Positions 1 to 7,556 are shown, counted from the first letter of the stretch. The stretch: 16,148 bases of DNA from Proteiniphilum sp. (GCA_031284475.1 JAISZV010000326.1:1-16148); one strand, 5' to 3'. Made by a program: numbers and translations. The notes: generated from the letters alone by a model not told the origin.

Positions 1-648
1 GAAAAGCCCATGCATACCGCCTTCCAATTTCGCAAATCCGTTTGAGTCGCTGCCTTTCCGGGTAATGATATTGACGCCGCCGGAAAAAGCGCCGGCTCCG
101 TAAACCAATGAGGATGGACCCTGTACGATTTCGATGCGTTCGATATCTGAGAGGTTGACGGGAATGTTAAAACTATAATGTCCTGTGTGAGGGTTGGTGA
201 GGTTCACACCGTTGAGGAGGATGGCTGTTTGATCGAATGATCCGCCGCGAAGGGAAACGTCCGCCTGTACGCCGTGCGGGCCGCGTTGCAGGATATCTAC
301 GCCTGCCGCATAATTCAGAAGGTCTTCAATACTGCGAACGGGCGCCCGCTCAATTTCCTGTTTCGAGATAACGGTTACCTGCTTGGCTGCCAGGTTCAAC
401 GGCAAATCGACCCTGGAAGCGGTAACCACCACTTCATCCAGTTCTGTTGAGGGAATGGAATCTGTGGATGTTTCGGCATATCTCTGTTCTGCCGGTTCTA
501 CCGCCGCCGCATGGGCGCTTATCAACGCACAGCCGGACAGCACGCCGATTGTTACAGTCTTGTGCAGGCTGTTGAAAACGCTGTACGACCTACGGGCAAA
601 TCGTTTGAAACGAAATGCCTTCATCGTGTTCAATTGTTTTTGATACAT
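1..648 (-). CDS. TonB-dependent outer-membrane receptor, BtuB-like (N-terminal part only)
   Basis: The 5' 216 codons are present and the rest runs off the left edge. Reading from an ATG at 648, the protein starts with a long basic leader (residues about 1-30) and a hydrophobic stretch (TIGVLSGCALISAHAA, about 33-48), which fits an extended export signal. After LDEVVVTASR (about 70-79) comes a typical plug domain with SIEDLLNYAAGVDI, DVSLRGGSFDQ, ILLNGVNLTNPHTGH, IERIEIVQGPSSLVYGAGAFSGGVNIIT. No carboxypeptidase-like domain precedes the plug, so this is the BtuB/siderophore class rather than SusC. Such receptors import large or scarce nutrients (cobalamin, iron chelates) using TonB energy. The substrate cannot be told, and no cobalamin riboswitch was seen upstream. 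ATG at 624 is an alternative start. The family call is firm; BtuB itself is only a possibility. Confidence 0.93.
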   Translation of the reverse strand, partial: MYQKQLNTMKAFRFKRFARRSYSVFNSLHKTVTIGVLSGCALISAHAAAVEPAEQRYAETSTDSIPSTELDEVVVTASRVDLPLNLAAKQVTVISKQEIERAPVRSIEDLLNYAAGVDILQRGPHGVQADVSLRGGSFDQTAILLNGVNLTNPHTGHYSFNIPVNLSDIERIEIVQGPSSLVYGAGAFSGGVNIITRKGSDSNGFAKLEGGMHGLF

Positions 649-677
649 AATTTTATTGTTTTTGTAAGAATGCAGTG

Positions 678-685
678 CAAAAGTA
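678..685 (-). promoter_or_regulatory. Bacteroidetes -7 promoter element for the TonB receptor
   Basis: On the minus strand this reads TACTTTTG, an exact match to the known Bacteroidetes -7 consensus TAnnTTTG. Transcription would begin near 671, giving a 5' leader of about 23 nt before ATG 648. No clear TTTG -33 element lies at the expected distance. The match is seen directly; promoter function is inferred. Confidence 0.55.
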
Positions 686-748
686 GCATATTTTCGTTAA
701 GTTATGCCGCAGACCGGGGAAATAAAGCCGATGGCAGATTCAAGCAAC

Positions 749-777
749 AAATGCAACTTCAACCTCCGGTTGCATTT
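749..777 (-). terminator. Inverted repeat after rsmD, possible terminator
   Basis: AAATGCAAC (749-757) and GTTGCATTT (769-777) form a perfect 9-bp stem with an 11-nt loop, about 40 nt beyond the rsmD stop codon. A competing short stem, CAACC-GGA-GGTTG, shares part of the same bases on the minus strand. There is no clear T tract after the stem, so terminator function is only a guess; it may equally be a structured region in front of the receptor promoter. Confidence 0.35.
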
Positions 778-816
778 ATTAATTGAACTTGCGGATCAGA
801 TGGCCGTATGGGCGGT

Positions 817-1350
817 TTAAAATTCAAAAAAGGAGAAATGCACTTTTCCGTATTTGCGCTCTTCTCTGAAATGCGGGAGATGTGAGAAAGTGTGGTTTTT
901 GGAGTGTTCCATGACAAAGAATCCGCCTTCCCTTACTAATTGCCTGTTAAGGATGATTTCCGGGATTTTTTCCGCTTCGGGCAAGTCGTAGGGAGGATCG
1001 GCAAAAATGAAATCGAAAGATTGCTTTAGGGAATGCAGGTATTTGAATACATCCGCTCTTACAGGGAAGAGTTCTTTTGCGCCGAGTTTTTCCTGTGCCA
1101 GGCATATAAAATTAAAATGATTCTGATTTTGTTCAACGCTTACTACATACGTGCATCCTCTCGAAATCAATTCAAAGGCAATGCTGCCTGTGCCGGAAAA
1201 AAGATCCAGGGCAGTTGTTTCCTCCCAATCCAGAAGATTGTTGAGCACGTTAAAAAGCCCCTCTTTGGCAAAATCGGTGGTGGGGCGGGCTTTCAGGTTC
1301 GAGGGAACCTGGATGCGCCTGGACTTGTATTTTCCTCCGACTATACGCAT
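817..1350 (-). CDS. rsmD: 16S rRNA (guanine966-N2)-methyltransferase RsmD
   Basis: This 177-aa protein is the usual RsmD length. It has the family start MRIVGGKYKSRRI, then RPTTDFAKEGLFN (22-34), the S-adenosylmethionine-binding motif DLFSGTGS (49-56), an acidic SAM-ribose contact region (SVEQN, 71-75) and the catalytic motif DPPY (118-121) of N-methylating enzymes. RsmD methylates N2 of G966 in 16S rRNA during assembly of the small ribosomal subunit. Its ATG lies inside the end of the upstream DUF3822 gene (10-bp overlap), so the two are probably translationally coupled. It is the last gene of a three-gene minus-strand operon. All key motifs are intact. Confidence 0.96.
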   Translation of the reverse strand: MRIVGGKYKSRRIQVPSNLKARPTTDFAKEGLFNVLNNLLDWEETTALDLFSGTGSIAFELISRGCTYVVSVEQNQNHFNFICLAQEKLGAKELFPVRADVFKYLHSLKQSFDFIFADPPYDLPEAEKIPEIILNRQLVREGGFFVMEHSKNHTFSHLPHFREERKYGKVHFSFFEF

Positions 1351-2156
1351 AAGGCAGCCAATATATCGGTAGGGAGCGTTCTCTTTTGCTCATCCGTCAA
1401 CATTACTCCCGGATTCAATTCTATCCGCTCCGTATGCCGGATCAGTTTCTTAAGCAGGTCGATTGTGGCGCTTTGGGTATCTACGTCACCGGAAAAGAAA
1501 AGCCTGTCTTTAGATTGGTCAAAAGCGAGTTTTTCCCATACGCTTGCGATGAAATAAGTAGCGTCGTACGGGTCGATTGCCTGAAACGTATTTGTAGAGA
1601 GCAGTTTGTTCTCCCCAAAACAGATTGTGGTTACATATTTGTCGTGAAAATCGGCAAAGCAACATTTTCCGTTTTCATCCCCTCTGTAAGTTTTGAACAG
1701 ATCGGTCAGGCGGGAACTGTGATGATGGAATGTAGGGTTCCATAAATTCCGGGAAAGGAATGAATATACCTCTTCATCGACATTGAAGATAGTTTGAAGA
1801 TCATTGTCCGAAGCCGTATCGGAGAGAATAATTCCGGTCGTATCATGAAAATTGAACCGGAAGGCCTTTTCAATCCGCTTCTTTTCAAGAAAAGCGCTGG
1901 GAACAAGCGTGTAAAAAGGGGAGGCGATCGTAACTGTTACCTGATTGAAGGCCTGGCTGAAAAAGCCAAGGTCGAAAATCAGTTTTTTTATATTATCAAC
2001 ATAAGAGAGTTTGCTCCCCAGGCAGGTTTTCTGAAAATGAAAAATAGCCGGATCTTCAGGACAATAGATACAAAAAGAAAATCCATCCGGCGATAATCGA
2101 ATGGATAAATTGTATTTTTCCGAATATGCCAGATCGATATTTTCAGGTAAAAACAT
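1341..2156 (-). CDS. DUF3822 family protein
   Basis: A 271-aa soluble protein with no signal peptide or membrane segment. I recognise it as the DUF3822 family, which in Bacteroidetes commonly sits directly upstream of rsmD as it does here; its function is unknown. Visible features are an N-terminal beta-rich part (LAYSEKYNLSIRLSPDGFSFCIY), a central segment with VTVTIASPFYTLVPSAFL, and a second half containing a FADFHDKYVTTICFGENKL block and a conserved-looking RLFFSGDVD (about 218-226). The alternation of beta-rich subdomains recalls the actin-like ASKHA fold, but this is a weak impression from sequence. It overlaps rsmD by 10 bp and starts 20 bp after the preceding gene, so the three genes are co-transcribed. 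Confidence 0.85.
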   Translation of the reverse strand: MFLPENIDLAYSEKYNLSIRLSPDGFSFCIYCPEDPAIFHFQKTCLGSKLSYVDNIKKLIFDLGFFSQAFNQVTVTIASPFYTLVPSAFLEKKRIEKAFRFNFHDTTGIILSDTASDNDLQTIFNVDEEVYSFLSRNLWNPTFHHHSSRLTDLFKTYRGDENGKCCFADFHDKYVTTICFGENKLLSTNTFQAIDPYDATYFIASVWEKLAFDQSKDRLFFSGDVDTQSATIDLLKKLIRHTERIELNPGVMLTDEQKRTLPTDILAALCV

Positions 2157-2176
2157 ACAATGATACGGGGAGGCTC

Positions 2177-2881
2177 TTATTCCCAGTTGCCGGCGTTGTT
2201 GTTAGCCACTTCAAGCGATCCCACCTGTATCCCCGGATATTTGTTACCCGGACGATCGAGTACTTCCTGAATTTTCTGATCCAATAATTTTTTATCGAGA
2301 TCACCCAAATAGACCGAAAAGTGCGTGTTTGCTTCGAACACTTGGAGGGGATAATCCGATGCGGTGATCAGCGAAGCGACCGCCATTTCAAATTTAGCTC
2401 CATTCCCGTAGGGGACGAATGCCAAGGAATCGGGGGCGAAACTGGCGCGACTCGGATATAACACCTCAACGGCAGGAGAGAAGACAGAATCTCTTACCAA
2501 TTGAGGGGCATTTTTTGCTTCATCCCAAAGACCGGCTTTCCTGATGGCTTTTTCGTTGCCCGTATTGATAATCTGCATGGCTTTCGCTTCCGTCATACCG
2601 TCCTCCAACTGGGCTTCGGTGAGATCTCCTGCTTTTACCACCGTAGCAATTCTTCCGTCTTTCACAAAGAGGATCAATGTGTCTAAACTGGCTGTGTAAG
2701 AGCCTGCCTGCGCACGTAAAGCAACCTGCGCCGTACGGATATCCACCAAACGCTGGATAACGGCGCTATCGCGTTTTTTTACTTCGGCCTCAAAATCAAC
2801 CTGTCCCTGGATACTTTGCCAGCAAACGTAAGCCAAAAGAATAATGGCTACTGCCAAAAGCGCTCTCATTACAACTTTCAT
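2177..2881 (-). CDS. Membrane-anchored protein of unknown function, pseudopilin-like
   Basis: A 234-aa protein with one N-terminal hydrophobic segment (residues about 5-22, MRALLAVAIILLAYVC) and a long hydrophilic part that would lie outside the inner membrane. After the anchor comes AVIQRLVDIRTAQVALRAQA followed by GSYTASLDTLILFVKDGRI. This layout (hydrophobic helix, amphipathic helix, then a 'GSYT...L' turn) resembles type II/IV pseudopilins, but I see no GFxxxE prepilin cleavage site, so the likeness may be only structural. It is the first gene of the operon with DUF3822 and rsmD, 20 bp before DUF3822, and has its own exact -7 element upstream. Similar proteins beside DUF3822/rsmD are common in Bacteroidales as far as I recall. 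Function unknown. Confidence 0.8.
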   Translation of the reverse strand: MKVVMRALLAVAIILLAYVCWQSIQGQVDFEAEVKKRDSAVIQRLVDIRTAQVALRAQAGSYTASLDTLILFVKDGRIATVVKAGDLTEAQLEDGMTEAKAMQIINTGNEKAIRKAGLWDEAKNAPQLVRDSVFSPAVEVLYPSRASFAPDSLAFVPYGNGAKFEMAVASLITASDYPLQVFEANTHFSVYLGDLDKKLLDQKIQEVLDRPGNKYPGIQVGSLEVANNNAGNWE

Positions 2882-2939
2882 GGACTTTTCCTTTTTAATA
2901 TTTATACTGTTTTAATTCTGATTTCCTGATTTTAGACTA

Positions 2940-2947
2940 CAAATTTA
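2940..2947 (-). promoter_or_regulatory. -7 promoter element of the pseudopilin-like/DUF3822/rsmD operon
   Basis: The minus strand reads TAAATTTG, an exact TAnnTTTG match. The start point would fall near 2933 and the leader would be about 50 nt, AT-rich, before ATG 2881. A -33 TTTG is not obvious. It sits back to back with the weaker helicase promoter on the other strand. Confidence 0.55.
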
Positions 2948-2976
2948 GAAAAAGAATGATAATTGTACTACTTTTA
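2944..2976 (+). promoter_or_regulatory. Possible helicase promoter (weak match)
   Basis: TACTTTTA at 2969-2976 matches the -7 consensus TAnnTTTG in all but the last position, with TTTA at 2944-2947 some 21 bp upstream as a poor -33 element. If real, transcription starts near 2983, between the two candidate start codons (2956 and 2998), which favours ATG 2998 as the true helicase start. It overlaps the divergent operon's -7 element. Confidence 0.35.
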
Positions 2977-2997
2977 CGGGAAAAATTACCAAAAAAA

Positions 2998-4422
2998 ATG
3001 GTAAATCGGTTCTTTATTGAGAAAATCAGCGGAAATTTCCCGTTTATCTTCACCGACGACCAGATGAAAGCCTCTGAAAAGATTGCCGGTTTTCTTTTTT
3101 CGGGGATCAACAATCATATATTTTTACTTACAGGGTATGCGGGTACGGGAAAATCTTCCCTTATCGGAAGCCTTGTAAAAACGATGACCGAATTTAGGCA
3201 AAAGACCGTTTTGCTTGCGCCTACCGGAAGGGCGGCAAAGGTTTTTTCGGATTATGCGGCCCGGCAAGCATTTACCATTCACAAAAAAATATACCGTCAG
3301 CAGAAGTTTGCCGAAGGCTCTCCTCATTTCTCCCTTTCCGAAAATCTGCATAAGCATACGCTTTTTATTGTGGATGAAGCGTCGATGATCAGTAATGAAT
3401 CGCCCGATTTCTCTGTTTTCGGAACAGGCCGGTTGCTGGACGACCTGATAGGATATGTGTACTCCGGCGAAGGATGCCGGATGCTGCTGGTAGGCGACGG
3501 CGCGCAATTACCGCCGGTGAAACAGGAGAACAGCCCTGCGCTCGACAAGGATATTCTGCGTTCCTATTCGCTGGAAGTCACGGGGGCGACCCTGACCCAA
3601 ATTGTGCGCCAGGAAGAGGAATCGGGTATTCTGCACAATGCAACCATGCTGAGAAACGCATTGAGGCTCCAAAAAACGGAAGAATATCCGAAACTGAAAG
3701 TAAACGGCTTTGCAGACGTAATCCGCATTACGGGAACAGAGTTGATTGATGAGATATCCGAAGCCTATCGGAAGGACGGGATGGAGGAGACAATCGTCAT
3801 TTCCCGTTCCAACAAGCGGGTGAATGCCTATAACAATGGGATCAGGAACAGGGTTTTGTATCGTGAAGAGGAAATATCCGCGGGAGATATTCTGATGATC
3901 ACCAAAAATAACTATTTCTGGGTAGAAGATATTGAAACCCTCGATTTTCTGGCCAACGGGGAGTTCGTAGAAGTACAGCGGGTGAGAGGAGAGGAGGAGA
4001 TGTATGGGTTCAGGTTCTGCAACGTGCTGTTGTATCATCGCGATTATGAAATTGAATTTGAAGCCAAGATCATTTTGGATGTGCTATATACCGAAGCGCC
4101 GGGGCTTACGCATGAACAGAACGACCGGCTTTTTTTCAACGTGATGGAGGATTATGCCGATGTACCCCGTAAGGCGTTGAGGTATAAAAAAGTGAAATCC
4201 AATCCTTATTTTAACGCTTTGCAGGTGAAGTACGGATATGCCGTTACCTGCCACAAGGCGCAGGGAGGTGAATGGAAAAACGTGTTCCTCGACCTGGGAT
4301 ATATCCGGCAATCTTATATGGGTGAGAACTTTTACCGCTGGCTTTACACCTCTGTTACCCGCAGTTCCCGGAAGTTATTTCTTGTGAATTTGCCCGATGA
4401 TTTTGTGGAGCTTCCCAAATAA
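2998..4422 (+). CDS. RecD-like ATP-dependent DNA helicase (superfamily 1)
   Basis: Taken from ATG 2998 the protein is 474 aa. Helicase motifs in order: a glutamine motif (FTDDQ, 18-22), Walker A GYAGTGKSS (46-54), motif Ia APTGRAAK (74-81), Walker B IVDEASM (124-130), motif III LVGDGAQLPPV (164-174), then a C-terminal UvrD_C_2-type half with VTCHKAQGGEW and YTSVTRSSRKLFLVN. This is the short RecD/Dda-like group common in Bacteroidetes, which translocates 5' to 3' on single-stranded DNA and probably acts in repair or replication restart rather than in a RecBCD complex (no recB or recC here). An in-frame ATG at 2956 would add 14 residues (MIIVLLLREKLPKK) but overlaps the probable promoter, so 2998 is preferred. 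Confidence 0.93.
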   Translation: MVNRFFIEKISGNFPFIFTDDQMKASEKIAGFLFSGINNHIFLLTGYAGTGKSSLIGSLVKTMTEFRQKTVLLAPTGRAAKVFSDYAARQAFTIHKKIYRQQKFAEGSPHFSLSENLHKHTLFIVDEASMISNESPDFSVFGTGRLLDDLIGYVYSGEGCRMLLVGDGAQLPPVKQENSPALDKDILRSYSLEVTGATLTQIVRQEEESGILHNATMLRNALRLQKTEEYPKLKVNGFADVIRITGTELIDEISEAYRKDGMEETIVISRSNKRVNAYNNGIRNRVLYREEEISAGDILMITKNNYFWVEDIETLDFLANGEFVEVQRVRGEEEMYGFRFCNVLLYHRDYEIEFEAKIILDVLYTEAPGLTHEQNDRLFFNVMEDYADVPRKALRYKKVKSNPYFNALQVKYGYAVTCHKAQGGEWKNVFLDLGYIRQSYMGENFYRWLYTSVTRSSRKLFLVNLPDDFVELPK

Positions 4423-4434
4423 TGATTACTTTTG
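4401..4434 (+). promoter_or_regulatory. Promoter for the conserved protein/rsmI pair
   Basis: TACTTTTG at 4427-4434 is an exact -7 match, and TTTTG at 4401-4405 (still inside the end of the helicase gene) lies 21 bp upstream as the -33 element. The start point would be near 4441, leaving a leader of about 60 nt that contains the small hairpin GCTCA-AAA-TGAGC (4458-4470). This is one of the best promoter matches in the window. Confidence 0.6.
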
Positions 4435-4503
4435 TAAGTCGTAACTGTCGGAACATCGCTCAAAATGAGCTTGTAATGGTATTTATTGCAAAAAAGGTAT
4501 CAG

Positions 4504-5202
4504 ATGTCGAAAAAAAGAAATGAATATATTGATCAGCTTTTCAGCGATCTGAAATTGCTGGAAGAACGGCTTCTTTCAGTCAAGGAAAGCGATACGTTGC
4601 CTTTCTCGTTTTTCAGCGCTTCTTTCGACCGGATAGAGAAGATTTCACGGTCGCTCCATGAATTGGAATTGATGCAGATCGGGGAGATGAAGGAACAGAT
4701 GGAGCGGTTGGTTCGGTTCCTGTCGGAGCAACCCAAACATCCGGATCCGCCGGAACGCCCTTCGACAGAAACGGAAGATATTGTTACAGCGCAGGAGAAA
4801 GAAATAGAACCGGAAAGAGCCGGTTTTACAGGAAAAATAATCCTGCCCGAATACAAAGATCCGCGGATCAGTGAAGCGGTTTCTCCTTCCTCCGGAGCAA
4901 GACAAGTTCCCCCGGAAAAGAACCGGCAGGAAAAACCCGTAACGCGTTCTTTGAACGATAGCGTTCAGGCGCCTCCCGCATTGCTGGATTTGAAGAGGAA
5001 AATCAGCCTTAACGACCGTTTTTTGTTCCAGCGGGAATTATTCAACAACAACCGGGCAGAGATGAATAGCGTAATGGAAAAATTAAACGCGCTGGATAGT
5101 TTTGAGGAAGCGGAAAATTATTTGAGGAGTGAACAGAATTGGGATTTCGAAAATCAGACGGTAAAGGAGTTTCTCCTGATTATCAAAAAAGGGTTTGAGT
5201 GA
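4504..5202 (+). CDS. Conserved Bacteroidetes protein of unknown function
   Basis: A 232-aa cytoplasmic protein in three parts. Residues 1-75 are helical and rich in charged residues and leucine (probable coiled coil, IDQLFSDLKLLEERLL). Residues about 76-155 form a low-complexity Pro/Glu/Arg-rich linker. Residues about 160-231 form a compact conserved-looking domain (LKRKISLNDRFLFQRELF, then MEKLNALDSFEEAENYL, then a Trp-containing end before KEFLLIIKKGF). I recognise this C-terminal block from Bacteroidetes hypothetical proteins but know no function for it. Start: ATG 4504 is preferred over a TTG at 4486. It stops at 5202, only 17 nt before the rsmI ATG, so the two form an operon, which hints at a role tied to ribosome or envelope housekeeping, but nothing firm. 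Confidence 0.85.
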   Translation: MSKKRNEYIDQLFSDLKLLEERLLSVKESDTLPFSFFSASFDRIEKISRSLHELELMQIGEMKEQMERLVRFLSEQPKHPDPPERPSTETEDIVTAQEKEIEPERAGFTGKIILPEYKDPRISEAVSPSSGARQVPPEKNRQEKPVTRSLNDSVQAPPALLDLKRKISLNDRFLFQRELFNNNRAEMNSVMEKLNALDSFEEAENYLRSEQNWDFENQTVKEFLLIIKKGFE

Positions 5203-5219
5203 GCGGGAAAGCAGCGAGC

Positions 5220-5894
5220 ATGGGAAAACTGTACGTAGTACCCACACCGATAGGCAATCTGGAAGATATGACGCTGAGAGCAATCAGGGTCTTGAAGGAA
5301 TGTGATCTTATTTTGGCGGAAGACACACGCACCAGCGGTATCTTGCTGAAGCATTTCGGAATAGAAACGCGAATGCAATCCCACCATAAATTCAATGAAC
5401 ACCGGACGGTGGCGCATGTAGTAGAGCGGATAAAAGCAGGAGATCGCATTGCGTTGATTTCGGACGCCGGTACGCCTTCTGTGTCCGATCCCGGTTTTTT
5501 GCTGGTGCGGGCCTGTGTGCAGGAGGAGGCAGAGGTGGAGTGCCTGCCCGGGGCGACCGCTTTTGTGCCTGCCCTTGTGGAGTCGGGCTTGCCTGCCGAG
5601 CGTTTTTGCTTTGAAGGCTTCCTGCCGCAGAAGAAAGGGCGGCAGACACGCCTGAAACAACTGACGGAAGAGAGCCGGACTATGATCTTCTATGAATCGC
5701 CGTATCGCGTGGTGAAAACACTCTCCGGGCTTGCGGAGAATCTGGGTGACGACCGGGCGGCTTCGGCGTCGAGGGAAATATCAAAGGTCTATGCGGAAAC
5801 GGTGAGAGGCACTCTTAGGGAGTTGATCACCCGCTTTACCGAAAATGAACCGAGGGGAGAATTTGTAATTGTCGTGGCAGGAAAAGAAAAGTGA
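5220..5894 (+). CDS. rsmI: 16S rRNA (cytidine1402-2'-O)-methyltransferase RsmI
   Basis: A 224-aa protein from ATG 5220, starting MGKLYVVPTPIGNLEDMT as RsmI proteins usually do; a GTG at 5199 would add 7 residues and overlap the upstream stop codon and is less likely. It belongs to the tetrapyrrole-methylase fold: PTPIGNLEDMT (8-18), AEDTRTS (33-39), SDAGTPSVSDPG (81-92) and LPGATA (109-114), all of which shape the SAM and substrate clefts. RsmI adds a 2'-O-methyl group to C1402 of 16S rRNA in the decoding centre. At about 224 residues it is somewhat shorter than the E. coli enzyme, lacking much of the C-terminal extension, which is common in Bacteroidetes. Confidence 0.96.
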   Translation: MGKLYVVPTPIGNLEDMTLRAIRVLKECDLILAEDTRTSGILLKHFGIETRMQSHHKFNEHRTVAHVVERIKAGDRIALISDAGTPSVSDPGFLLVRACVQEEAEVECLPGATAFVPALVESGLPAERFCFEGFLPQKKGRQTRLKQLTEESRTMIFYESPYRVVKTLSGLAENLGDDRAASASREISKVYAETVRGTLRELITRFTENEPRGEFVIVVAGKEK

Positions 5895-5923
5895 AAATAT
5901 AAACTAATTAGAATGAAACATTT

Positions 5924-6784
5924 ATGAAAATGAAAAAGATTGGAATACTGTTTTTTATTGTGGGGCTCACGGCCTCATGTACAAACGTGAAAGAATCGAA
6001 AGAGTATAGGGAGCTTCAGGCTCAACGCGATTCTTTGTTGCAGCAGTCTGCCGGAACTGAAGTCGAAGCGGCTGAGATGATGGCGGTGATCAGCGAGGTA
6101 GAAGAAAACTTCGCCAAGATCAGGGAGGCGGAAAAATATATCTCCACACAGTCGGCGCAAGGGGGTGAAATGAATCAACCTACCCTTGACAAGGTGAATG
6201 AGAATTTCAAGATGATCAACGAGATACTGCAACGGAACAAAAAGCAATTAGACGAACTGAACAGGAAATACAGCGGGAGCAATAAAGAAATAGCGTCGCT
6301 GAAGAATACGATCAACCGGTTGAATGACGAAATGAAAGAAAGCTCTTCCCGTCTGGTGGAATTGCAAAACCAACTGGCGCAGAAAGACGAGCAGATTATC
6401 CGGCTTTCGCAGGATATTGCTTCCCTGGCTGTGGAGTCCGAACAACAAACGGCCACTATCCGGGAGCAAGACCGGTCGTTGCATACGGCTTACTACGTTT
6501 TCGGCACGTCCGGCGAACTGAAAGACCAGAAGATCCTTTCCGGCGGATTTCTGCAACAGACGCGTGTGTTGCAAGATACCTTCAATAAGGATTATTTCCT
6601 GAAAATCGACGTTCGCGAGGTGACGGAGATACCGTTGTATGCCTCAAAAGGCAAGCTCTGGTCTACTCATCCCGAAGGTACTTACGAACTTGTAAAAGGC
6701 AGCGACGGAAACCTCACTTTCCGGATCACCGATACCCAGCGTTTCTGGAGCCTCACCAAGTATCTTATTATTGAAGTGAATTGA
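5924..6784 (+). CDS. Coiled-coil lipoprotein, resembling Cbp1-type collagen-binding adhesins
   Basis: A 286-aa protein with a lipoprotein signal peptide: MKMKKIGILFFIVGLTASC, lipidation at Cys19. Residues about 25-195 are strongly helical with repeated heptad-like runs (QLDELNRKYSGSNKEIASL, LVELQNQLAQKDEQIIRLS), a long coiled coil. The C-terminal 90 residues form a globular, probably beta-rich domain ending in TKYLIIEVN. It resembles the Bacteroides Cbp1 family of coiled-coil lipoproteins, reported as glycosylated collagen binders; the motif D36-S37-L38 fits the Bacteroides O-glycosylation rule D-(S/T)-hydrophobic. Collagen binding here is unproven, and a structural envelope role is as likely. 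It starts 29 nt after rsmI and ends before a clear terminator. Confidence 0.82.
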   Translation: MKMKKIGILFFIVGLTASCTNVKESKEYRELQAQRDSLLQQSAGTEVEAAEMMAVISEVEENFAKIREAEKYISTQSAQGGEMNQPTLDKVNENFKMINEILQRNKKQLDELNRKYSGSNKEIASLKNTINRLNDEMKESSSRLVELQNQLAQKDEQIIRLSQDIASLAVESEQQTATIREQDRSLHTAYYVFGTSGELKDQKILSGGFLQQTRVLQDTFNKDYFLKIDVREVTEIPLYASKGKLWSTHPEGTYELVKGSDGNLTFRITDTQRFWSLTKYLIIEVN

Positions 6785-6827
6785 TTTACGGATCGATACA
6801 TTAAACCGGATTGAAAAATAAATGTTG

Positions 6828-6859
6828 CGGAGTGGCCGGAAACCACTCCGTGATTTTTT
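6828..6859 (+). terminator. Intrinsic terminator after the coiled-coil lipoprotein gene
   Basis: CGGAGTGG (6828-6835) and CCACTCCG (6843-6850) form a perfect 8-bp GC-rich stem with a 7-nt loop, followed by TGA and six T residues (6854-6859). This is the best intrinsic terminator in the window. It ends only 4 nt before the start codon of the next gene (HAD, 6864). Confidence 0.75.
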
Positions 6860-6863
6860 ACCG

Positions 6864-7556
6864 ATGAGTTATAAAAATCTTTTTATTGACCTCGACGACA
6901 CTCTTTGGGATATACATAGAAACGGAAAAGAGTGCTTAGAGGAAATTTACCGTGATTACGGGTATGAGAAATTCTACCCTACGTTTGAGGCGTATTATAA
7001 TGTCTATATGCCCGTCAACCATCATCTCTGGGCTTTGTACAGGCAGGGAGAGGTTACGAAAGAAACGCTTGTTGTGGAGCGTTTTCTGTCGCCTTTAAGG
7101 GCGTTCGGCATTGATGACGCCGGGTATGCAAAGAGATTGAGTGACGATTTTCTGGAAAGAACTACCCGTAAAACGAGGTTGATCGACGGGGCATTGGAAC
7201 TGTTGGATTACCTGAAACCCAAATACAGAATGCATATTCTTTCCAACGGATTTAGGGAGGTACAGTTCAAGAAGATTGAAAATTCGGGGTTAAGGCCTTA
7301 TTTTGATAAGATAATCCTTTCGGAAGATGCGAAGGCCAACAAGCCGCATCCCGGTATATTTACCTATGCATTGAAAAATACCAATTCGCGGCGCGATCAA
7401 ACCGTGATGATCGGCGATAGTTGGGAGGCCGATATTGTGGGAGCGCGGCAGAGCCGTATCGCGCAAGTATGGTTTAACCCCGCAGGTATATCCCCGGATG
7501 GTTTTGAACCTACGCATACTGTGAAGACACTGGACGAAATCAAAAATATTCTGTAG
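6864..7556 (+). CDS. YjjG-type HAD-family noncanonical pyrimidine nucleotidase
   Basis: From ATG 6864 the protein is 230 aa and begins MSYKNLFIDLDDTLWD. Haloacid-dehalogenase motifs are complete: I, D9-L-D11-D-T (nucleophile D9 and acid/base D11); II, LSNG with S127; III, K160 in NKPHP; IV, GDSWEAD with D185 and D190 for Mg2+. Residues about 16-100 form the helical C1 cap. This pattern fits the YjjG subgroup, which removes phosphate from nucleoside monophosphates and helps clear modified pyrimidine nucleotides; the exact substrate is inferred. An upstream in-frame ATG (6822) would put the terminator hairpin inside the coding region and add 14 residues that do not fit the family, so it was rejected. 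Its stop codon directly abuts that of the convergent arginine deiminase gene. Confidence 0.9.
   Translation: MSYKNLFIDLDDTLWDIHRNGKECLEEIYRDYGYEKFYPTFEAYYNVYMPVNHHLWALYRQGEVTKETLVVERFLSPLRAFGIDDAGYAKRLSDDFLERTTRKTRLIDGALELLDYLKPKYRMHILSNGFREVQFKKIENSGLRPYFDKIILSEDAKANKPHPGIFTYALKNTNSRRDQTVMIGDSWEADIVGARQSRIAQVWFNPAGISPDGFEPTHTVKTLDEIKNIL

Noticed and set aside
649..816. Cobalamin riboswitch in front of the BtuB-like receptor
   Set aside because: No B12-box-like sequence was found and the promoter at 678-685 leaves a leader of only about 23 nt.
1033..1557. 174-codon plus-strand open frame
   Set aside because: It lies opposite rsmD and DUF3822, both well-supported; shadow frame.
5154..5660. 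168-codon minus-strand open frame
   Set aside because: Antisense to rsmI; low-complexity, Arg/His/Cys-rich translation typical of a shadow frame.
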